Shown piece after piece: positions 1-4,816 of a DNA stretch of 5,790 nucleotides. Under the pieces are notes generated by a model. It searched no databases. It worked only from the letters and a program-made list of their open reading frames with translations, and was not told where the DNA came from. Position 1 is the stretch's first letter; the number at the start of each line of letters is the position of its first letter. Origin of the DNA: an uncultured Litorivicinus sp. (lineage in GTDB: Bacteria; Pseudomonadota; Gammaproteobacteria; Pseudomonadales; Litorivicinaceae); assembly GCA_938091715.1 (NCBI GenBank), contig CALKMT010000093.1:1-5790 (forward strand), read 5' to 3'. The translations under genes and the position numbers were made by a program.

Positions 1-252
1 CCATTGGGCATCGGCGGTCGGAATGTTGTCCGCAGCACTGCGATAAACACAGTCCACGCCGTGCACCTGATTCATCCAGGCCAGAGGGACCCCTAATCGT
101 TGAGTCAATCGGGCTCGATTGAATTCAACCTTGACGGGGTCATCCTCAACATGGGTACCCAGATTTAAGGACGCATAGTCGCCTTTAGAAATGCCGCCCT
201 CGCGGGTCGTCATCACGCCCCGGACCCCAGCGGGCACTTGCAGCTCGATCAT
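1..252 (-). CDS. pgeF: PgeF/YfiH, laccase-domain (polyphenol oxidase family) protein, N-terminal part
   Basis: This is the first 84 codons of a YfiH/PgeF-family protein; the rest runs off the left edge. Visible family features are MTTREGG at residues 14-20, an SLNLGTH stretch around 28-34, and NQVHG at 61-65, whose His64 is a conserved metal-site residue of the family. The remaining Cys/His active-site residues would lie outside the window. In E. coli, PgeF is a cytoplasmic enzyme that keeps L-Ser from replacing L-Ala in peptidoglycan stem peptides, and relatives such as LACC1/FAMIN act on purine nucleosides. The ATG at 252 is supported by its ATGA overlap with the rluD stop (249-252) and by the correct N-terminal length. 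No strong Shine-Dalgarno is visible, so translation is probably coupled to rluD. The rluD-pgeF pair is conserved in gammaproteobacteria. The family call is firm; the exact substrate here is inferred. Confidence 0.92.
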   Translation of the reverse strand, partial: MIELQVPAGVRGVMTTREGGISKGDYASLNLGTHVEDDPVKVEFNRARLTQRLGVPLAWMNQVHGVDCVYRSAADNIPTADAQW

Positions 253-1208
253 AGGGTTTGAAGTACCTGTTGCAGCTCGGCCAGGTCCGCCGGCAATTCA
301 GATTCCCAGCTCCACAACTGTTGATCCGCGGGGTGAATCAAGCTAAGACGCTGGGCATGCAGGGCTTGGCGATTCAAACGCTGCTGTGCAGCTTTGAGCT
401 CGGGCGGTGCCGTCGAAGGCAAAGGCCGGTTGCCGCCATAAACCGGGTCGCCCAACAACGGGTGTCCGATGTGCGCCATGTGCACCCGGATCTGATGGGT
501 GCGACCGGTCGCCAGGGTGACCAATAATTCGGTCGCCGCCGGGAAGCGGTTTGCAATCTGATAATGGGTCAGCGCTTCGCGCCCCGAGCCGACCACGGCC
601 ATGCGGGTGCGCTGGCTGGGATGCCGGCCGATGGGTGCGTCGACCTGCCCCGAGAACCGTATTTCGCCAAGTGCCACACACCAATACTCGCGCCCCATGC
701 TGCGATCTTGCAGTTGGGCGGTGAGTGACTTGTGCGCCCGTTCGGATCGAGCAATCGCCAGCAAGCCACTGGTGTCCTTGTCGATTCGATGAACGATGCC
801 GCAGCGGGGGATGGTTTCCAGATCAGGAAACTGATGCAGCAGGCCATTGACCAGTGTGCCATCAGGATTGCCCGCCCCTGGGTGCACCACCTGTCCGATG
901 CCCTTGTCGACAATGATAATGTCGTCGTCTGCATACAGCACCGGCACCGGGATGTCCTGGGCGATCCATCGAGTTTCCGCTTGCTCACCGGGCTGAAGGG
1001 CCAGGCGCTGGCCCTGGAAAACCTTGAGCTTGGGTTTAAGTACTTCGCCGTCGACCGTCATTCGGCCGTCCCGAATCCAGGCGGTCAGACGGGAGCGACT
1101 AAAATCCGGAAACAATGCCGCGGCTGCTGCATCAACTCGCTGGCCGGAAAGGTCGGGTGGTATTATGGCTTCTAGGCCTGCGTCGTCCAAAAGACTGCCC
1201 CAAATCAC
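249..1208 (-). CDS. rluD: RluD, 23S rRNA pseudouridine synthase (positions 1911/1915/1917)
   Basis: RluD isomerises three uridines to pseudouridine in helix 69 of 23S rRNA, which supports 50S maturation and ribosome function. The 319-residue protein has an S4 RNA-binding domain at about 20-80 (QRVDAAAAALFPDFSRSRL onward) and then the RluA-type catalytic domain. Key motifs are VVHPGAGNPDGT at 107-118, HRIDKDTSGLL at 140-150 with catalytic Asp143, and GRTHQIRVHMAHIGHPLLGD at 235-254. E. coli RluD has 326 residues and the usual HRLD rather than HRID. The start is a GTG at 1208 with no clear Shine-Dalgarno. It gives an N-terminus a few residues longer than E. coli's, so a start slightly further in (for example a TTG seven codons on) is possible. 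The gene is divergent from bamD and overlaps pgeF by 4 bp. The VHPGAGNPDGT stretch and the bamD neighbour favour RluD over RluA, RluB or RluC. Confidence 0.95.
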   Translation of the reverse strand: MIWGSLLDDAGLEAIIPPDLSGQRVDAAAAALFPDFSRSRLTAWIRDGRMTVDGEVLKPKLKVFQGQRLALQPGEQAETRWIAQDIPVPVLYADDDIIIVDKGIGQVVHPGAGNPDGTLVNGLLHQFPDLETIPRCGIVHRIDKDTSGLLAIARSERAHKSLTAQLQDRSMGREYWCVALGEIRFSGQVDAPIGRHPSQRTRMAVVGSGREALTHYQIANRFPAATELLVTLATGRTHQIRVHMAHIGHPLLGDPVYGGNRPLPSTAPPELKAAQQRLNRQALHAQRLSLIHPADQQLWSWESELPADLAELQQVLQTL

Positions 1209-1254
1209 GTTTTTCTGTTTGAATAGACAAGGTTAACAAAGTGATCGAGCCTCC
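1209..1254. promoter_or_regulatory. rluD-bamD divergent intergenic region
   Basis: This 46-bp gap must hold, or lie next to, the start signals of both divergent genes. I see no convincing sigma70 -35/-10 pair on either strand. The gap contains a GTTAAC palindrome near its middle and a TATTCA on the minus strand that is a poor -10 match. The promoters may instead extend into the coding ends; a TATTAT at 1161-1166 inside rluD could serve bamD but has no matching -35. Neither gene has a strong Shine-Dalgarno here. Confidence 0.3.
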
Positions 1255-2217
1255 ATGCCAAAATATTTCATCACCTTAGTCCTCGCCGTGACCCTGAGCG
1301 CGTGTTCCACCCTGCAAAACGCCAATCGCCAGAGCGAGGCGGAGTTGTATCAGGACGCCGTTGGGCACTTAGATGCCAGCCGCTGGGAGCAGGCCATTGA
1401 TGCGCTCGAAGAAATTGATAGCCGGTTCCCCTTTGGCCCCTACGCGCGAAACGCACAGCTATGGACCGTCTACGCCTATTTACGTCAGGGCAACGAGGCG
1501 TTGGCCCGCACCAGTGCCGATCGTTTCTTGCGGCTAAACCCCGAGGATGAGTTTGCGGATTACGCACTGTACCTAAAAGGGTTGGCCAGCTTTCAAGAGG
1601 GCTTCACCGTGGTCAGCCGGTTCTTGCCCGGCAACAATTACAGCCGCGATGCCAGCACTCTGTTAGAGGCGGCACAGGACTTCCGCCGACTGCTTAGGGA
1701 ATACCCCGACAGCCCCTATGCCACCGACGCCCGACTGCGTCTGATTTACACCCGTCAGCGACTGGCCGAACAAGAGATTGAAATCGCCAGTTATTACGTC
1801 GAGCGCGAGGCTTGGGTGGCCGCTTCAAACCGGGCCAGCGTGGTCATCGATAACTTTCCCAGTGCGCCTGCGGTCATTGATGCACTGATTATCAAAGCGC
1901 TGGCGGCGGATGCGCTGGGCGAGACCGAGGTAGCCCAACGGGCACTGCAGACCTTGGCCGAGAACTACCCACAATATGTTGAAAATACTGACCAAGGGTA
2001 TGGCTATCCGAATAGCCTGACCCAAGGTGGGCAAGACTGGACGCACCGCACCACCTTCGGCTTGTTTGGCGAAAGCGGAGAATTGCATCAGCGTTTGTTG
2101 GCGTTTACTGACTTGCGTCGGCAAGACCCAAGCCTGATCCCCGAGCAAAAACTGCGCGCGGACGTCGAGGTCAGAACCCCAGGACGCGCGGCCGGCGCCA
2201 CCGAGACCTTTTTCTAG
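1255..2217 (+). CDS. bamD: BamD, outer-membrane assembly lipoprotein (ComL/YfiO family)
   Basis: BamD is an essential lipoprotein of the BAM complex. It sits on the periplasmic face of the outer membrane, binds BamA and helps insert beta-barrel proteins. The start gives a typical lipoprotein signal: MPK, a hydrophobic stretch, then lipobox LSAC with Cys17 as the predicted acylation site. Ser18 at +2 suggests outer-membrane sorting. The rest is a TPR-type helical solenoid with clear BamD landmarks: RFPFGPYARNAQL at 57-69, DRFLRLNP at 89-96, REYPDSPYATDAR at 148-160 and EIASYYVEREAWVAASNR at 176-193. At 320 residues it is about 75 longer than E. coli BamD (245); the extra part, from about 244, contains a TTFGLFGE segment and a charged tail. 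Similar extensions occur in pseudomonads as I recall. The gene is divergent from rluD, as in E. coli, and ends 2 bp from the nadE stop. Confidence 0.95.
   Translation: MPKYFITLVLAVTLSACSTLQNANRQSEAELYQDAVGHLDASRWEQAIDALEEIDSRFPFGPYARNAQLWTVYAYLRQGNEALARTSADRFLRLNPEDEFADYALYLKGLASFQEGFTVVSRFLPGNNYSRDASTLLEAAQDFRRLLREYPDSPYATDARLRLIYTRQRLAEQEIEIASYYVEREAWVAASNRASVVIDNFPSAPAVIDALIIKALAADALGETEVAQRALQTLAENYPQYVENTDQGYGYPNSLTQGGQDWTHRTTFGLFGESGELHQRLLAFTDLRRQDPSLIPEQKLRADVEVRTPGRAAGATETFF
2168..2213 (+). terminator. Possible bamD terminator-like structure inside the 3' coding end
   Basis: AGGTC (2168-2172) can pair with GACCT (2205-2209), enclosing a GC-rich dyad GCGC (2186-2189) / GCGC (2195-2198), and a run of five T follows at 2209-2213. 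Only 2 bp separate bamD from the convergent nadE gene, so a terminator for bamD would have to lie in coding sequence. The outer stem is short and the loop large, so this is a weak candidate that could be chance in GC-rich DNA. Confidence 0.2.
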
Positions 2218-2219
2218 AC

Positions 2220-3872
2220 TTAATGCCAGCGTTGGGTGATAGGCACCCGGCGGTCCTGGTTAAAGCTGTTCGGCGTAATACGAGGGCCAACCGCTCCCTG
2301 GCGTCGTTTGTACTCAGCGATATTGACCAAACGCACCACGCGCTTAACCGTGTCGGCACTGTGGCCCGCGGCGATAATTTGCTCGGGGCTTTCGTGGGCT
2401 GACAGGTAGCGCTCAAGAATATCGTCCAGCACCGGATAGTCGGGTAGCGAATCGGTATCGACTTGGTCGGGTGCCAACTCGGCCGAGGGCGGACGATCAA
2501 TCACCCGCTGGGGGATGACCGGCCCTATAGAGTTTCGATACTCCGACAGGGCAAACACCCAGGTTTTGGGGACATCACGAAGCACGTTGTAGCCCCCCGC
2601 CATGTCTCCATACAGGGTGGCATATCCCACCGCGAGCTCACTCTTGTTGCCGGTGGTCAGGACCAGTCGGCCGGTGGCATTGGACAAGCCCATTAGAATC
2701 ACACCGCGACTGCGACTTTGCAGATTTTCAAGCGTGGTACCCAGCGAACGATCGCCCAGGATCGGAAGAATCTGCGCTTTGAGGGCCTCAACGGGTTCGA
2801 TAATTGGCGCGACTCGGTACTCGACCCCTTGGGCCAAGGCCTGCTCGGCGGCATCGTCCTTGGAGATATCGGCCGTGTAGTGATACGGCATCATCACGGC
2901 GGTTACCGCCTCGGGACCCAGTGCGTCCACGGCAATGGCCAGTGTCAACGCCGAATCAATGCCCCCGGACAAGCCCAGAATGACCCCAGGAAATCCGTTT
3001 TTTTGAATGTAGTCCCGGGTCGCCAACACTAACGCGTCGTAGACCTCGCCCCAGGGGTTGGGGGCCGGGGCCACCTCGCTACCCATCAAGACATCGTCTT
3101 GGAATTGGCACATCAACAGACTGGGTTCGAACAAGGGCGCTCGGGCGACCAGCTCTCCGGCCGAGTTATACGCCTGGGCATCTCCGTCAAAGACCAAATC
3201 GTCTTGGCCACCCACGGCATTGGTGTACAACACCGGTGTTTGATGGGTGCGCGCAATGTCACTCAGACGCGCCTGACGTTCGGCCCATTTACCGCGATGA
3301 TAGGGCGACGCATTCGCGACCAGTAACAGCTCGGCCCCGGCTTCAATGGTCTCATCGACGCCCTGGGGAACCCACACGTCTTCACAGGCCAGTAAGCCCA
3401 GATTCACGCCACGATAAGGAATGACGGTCGCAGACGCTCCGGGCTGAAAATAACGCCGCTCGTCGAACACTTCGTAATTCGGCAGGGCCCGCTTGCGATG
3501 CTCCCCCAACACCTGGCCATCACCGATCAGGCCAAGGCAGTTATACAGCGAGGGGCGAGCGCCGCCATCCGGCGAGCTTTGACCCACAAATCCCTGATCC
3601 GCTGGCCGTGGATAACCGATGAGGACAGCACACACATCCTGCAGTTCCCGAGCGATCTGGGCGATTGCACCCTCGACCCTGGGTTGTAGGTCGGCGCGAT
3701 ACAACAGATCCAGGGCTGGATAACCTGGCAGCCACAGCTCGGGGAAAACGACCACCTCAGCGCCCTGCTGTGCGGCTTGCTTGGCCAGCGTCACCACCTG
3801 TTCGACTTGGAATGATAGATCCCCCAGTCGAAATTCGGGCTGTGCTAGGGCTAGGTTTAGGGCTTTCGCCAT
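2220..3872 (-). CDS. nadE: NadE, glutamine-dependent NAD+ synthetase
   Basis: The enzyme makes NAD+ from deamido-NAD+ (NaAD) and ATP, the last step of NAD synthesis, using ammonia released from glutamine. Counting from the ATG at 3872 the protein has 550 residues. The N-terminal nitrilase-type glutaminase domain (about 1-265) carries the Glu-Lys-Cys triad: Glu45 in FPELWLPGYP, Lys127 in HRKRALPNYEVFDERRYF, and Cys163 in LLACEDVW. The C-terminal synthetase domain (about 275-550) has the ATP-binding P-loop SGGIDS at 302-307, TTGNKSE at 407-413, and GDMAGGYNVLRDVPKT at 422-437. The reading frame stays open to a TTG at 3929, but family proteins begin just before the NLALAQ strand, so the ATG at 3872 is preferred; only a weak AGAGA element lies upstream. 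The gene is convergent with bamD (2 bp apart) and divergent from the fimT-like gene. The two-domain form distinguishes it from the short, ammonia-dependent NadE. Confidence 0.96.
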   Translation of the reverse strand: MAKALNLALAQPEFRLGDLSFQVEQVVTLAKQAAQQGAEVVVFPELWLPGYPALDLLYRADLQPRVEGAIAQIARELQDVCAVLIGYPRPADQGFVGQSSPDGGARPSLYNCLGLIGDGQVLGEHRKRALPNYEVFDERRYFQPGASATVIPYRGVNLGLLACEDVWVPQGVDETIEAGAELLLVANASPYHRGKWAERQARLSDIARTHQTPVLYTNAVGGQDDLVFDGDAQAYNSAGELVARAPLFEPSLLMCQFQDDVLMGSEVAPAPNPWGEVYDALVLATRDYIQKNGFPGVILGLSGGIDSALTLAIAVDALGPEAVTAVMMPYHYTADISKDDAAEQALAQGVEYRVAPIIEPVEALKAQILPILGDRSLGTTLENLQSRSRGVILMGLSNATGRLVLTTGNKSELAVGYATLYGDMAGGYNVLRDVPKTWVFALSEYRNSIGPVIPQRVIDRPPSAELAPDQVDTDSLPDYPVLDDILERYLSAHESPEQIIAAGHSADTVKRVVRLVNIAEYKRRQGAVGPRITPNSFNQDRRVPITQRWH

Positions 3873-3908
3873 GCGGTTAAGTCTCTGAATATTCGTACGC
3901 AATGCGTC

Positions 3909-3940
3909 GGGTTTGGCTGATGGTGCCAATCAACAAACCC
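3909..3940. repeat. Inverted repeat GGGTTTG-N18-CAAACCC between nadE and the fimT-like gene
   Basis: The perfect 7-bp arms at 3909-3915 and 3934-3940 are separated by 18 bp. A second small dyad, TTGGC (3913-3917) / GCCAA (3925-3929), overlaps it. The repeat lies in the 75-bp divergent gap (3873-3947) that must serve both genes. It could be an operator or a leader hairpin, but it does not match the NadR operator (TGTTTA-type arms) that I know. No convincing sigma70 promoter is visible in the gap. A palindromic GAATATTC sits nearer nadE at 3887-3894. Confidence 0.3.
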
Positions 3941-3947
3941 CACTCTA

Positions 3948-4412
3948 ATGCTGCCTATGAAGCATGCAGGCCATAGTCTAATCGAATCTTTGTTGGTTTT
4001 AGCACTGTTGAGCACGATTGCGTTGTTCGCGGTGATGGGGCAGCAGCAACAATCTGAACGGGCGCGGGTTCAAACAAGCCTCTCAAGCTTGGCATCGCTG
4101 AGCGCCATGGCGCGCCAGTTGGCGATTATCCAAGGCCACGCAGTAGAAATTCAGCCAACCGCGACCGGTTGGGCCATTCCTGGGCACCATCAAGTGGCCA
4201 GCGAACATTCCAGATGGGCTGGATTTCGCCGTCCTCCGATCCGATTTTATCCCAGTGGCGCCAGCGACAACGGGACCTGGATTGTCTGTACCCCACCGTT
4301 TTTAGAGCCCCGGGGTCTGGTCCTGTCCAGAACCGGGCGAACCCGCCGAACCCAGGACCGCAATCGGGATGGCCGAGATGAGATGGCCAATGGCCGCCCG
4401 ATCGAGTGCTAG
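3948..4412 (+). CDS. fimT: FimT/GspH-family type IV minor pilin (prepilin)
   Basis: This is a 154-residue prepilin. It has a short basic leader (MLPMKHAG), a type III signal GHSLIE with processing expected between Gly8 and His9 and the conserved Glu at mature +5, and a hydrophobic helix at about 11-30. Processing by PilD-type peptidase and assembly into a pilus or pseudopilus at the inner membrane are inferred from the family. The C-terminal part has the FimT/GspH pattern: Cys114, then LVLSRTGRTRR (124-134), then terminal Cys154, with the two Cys likely disulfide-bonded. GRTR at 130-133 fits the GRxR motif of FimT proteins that bind DNA in natural transformation. Histidine at mature +1 is unusual. 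The ATG at 3948 or at 3957 could be the start; neither has a Shine-Dalgarno. The gene is divergent from nadE and convergent with pilE. FimU or a GspH-like role is the main alternative. Confidence 0.8.
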   Translation: MLPMKHAGHSLIESLLVLALLSTIALFAVMGQQQQSERARVQTSLSSLASLSAMARQLAIIQGHAVEIQPTATGWAIPGHHQVASEHSRWAGFRRPPIRFYPSGASDNGTWIVCTPPFLEPRGLVLSRTGRTRRTQDRNRDGRDEMANGRPIEC

Positions 4413-4423
4413 GGCCAGCACTC
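4404..4423. terminator. Inverted repeat GAGTGCT-N6-AGCACTC at the fimT/pilE stop codons
   Basis: The perfect 7-bp arms (4404-4410 and 4417-4423) with a 6-nt loop span the end of both convergent genes. Position suggests a shared bidirectional hairpin terminator, but no T-tract follows in either direction, so it is not a canonical intrinsic terminator. It may instead block 3' exonucleases or be chance. Confidence 0.35.
4409..4412. other. Interlocked stop codons of fimT and pilE (CTAG)
   Basis: The palindrome CTAG supplies TAG on the plus strand (4410-4412) for the fimT-like gene and TAG on the minus strand (4411-4409) for pilE. The two genes thus overlap tail to tail by 4 bp with no spacer. 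Confidence 0.95.
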
Positions 4424-4816
4424 TGTTCCACCGCCCGTAGCGCTGCGCAGGCCCGATTGATCCAGTGACAGCGTGGCACAAGCGGTATCCGATGCTTGGG
4501 CGCCAACCGCCGTTGCCGTGACTTGGAAACATCCGACGTACCCTGTGGTGCATCCGACGTTGGCCAGACTGAGGGTGTAATACCCCTGTGCGGACTGTCC
4601 GGCCGCTCCTAGATCGGTAAGCGCCGTGGCATAGTTTGAATTCAGTGAATGAAATTGCTCTTGTTGTTGTGCCACTCGAATCAGCGCAATGTGCGCATCA
4701 CTGCGCCGAGTTTCAGTCACGTAGGCCCCGTAAGAGGGCACCGCAAACGCCGCCACGATGGCCAGTATGGTCAGCGCTATCAATAGCTCGATCAGGGAAA
4801 AGCCACGATTTACCAT
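4409..4816 (-). CDS. pilE: PilE-type type IV minor pilin
   Basis: The 135-residue prepilin has the leader MVNRG, a type III cleavage site Gly5/Phe6 in GFSLIELL, mature Glu at +5 (Glu10), and a hydrophobic N-terminal helix at about 6-27, followed by VPSYGAYVTETRRSDA, typical of the PilE/ComP minor-pilin family. The C-terminal part carries ACATLSLDQSGLRSATGG and a terminal ECWP, the usual PilE ending. Four cysteines (89, 96, 113, 133) could form two disulfides; 113-133 would be the D-loop pair. In Pseudomonas, PilE is part of the minor-pilin complex that primes pilus assembly and supports PilY1 at the tip. The ATG at 4816 is chosen because GGAGG lies 8 nt upstream and the leader is then of normal length; a TTG at 4831 would add five residues. 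The start overlaps the pilY1 stop by 7 bp. A ComP-like DNA-receptor role cannot be excluded. Confidence 0.87.
   Translation of the reverse strand: MVNRGFSLIELLIALTILAIVAAFAVPSYGAYVTETRRSDAHIALIRVAQQQEQFHSLNSNYATALTDLGAAGQSAQGYYTLSLANVGCTTGYVGCFQVTATAVGAQASDTACATLSLDQSGLRSATGGGTECWP

Noticed and set aside
569..988. 139-codon minus-strand frame overlapping rluD in another frame
   Set aside because: Its product is rich in Arg, Cys, Trp and Ser, as expected of a shadow frame in GC-rich DNA, and the catalytic RluD motifs lie in the other frame.
1161..1166. TATTAT as a -10 box for bamD
   Set aside because: No -35 element is found at 16-18 bp, and it lies inside rluD. It is kept only as a remark in the intergenic entry.
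732..1175. 147-codon open frame on the plus strand inside rluD
   Set aside because: It is antisense to a clearly conserved RluD protein, and its translation shows no recognisable domain, signal or family motif.
3873..3929. Upstream TTG start extending nadE by 19 codons
   Set aside because: The extension has no family counterpart. The ATG at 3872 puts the first strand of the glutaminase domain at the normal distance.
4126..4506. 126-codon minus-strand frame spanning the 3' ends of fimT and pilE
   Set aside because: Both real genes here have pilin signatures. This frame has no family feature and crosses their convergent ends.
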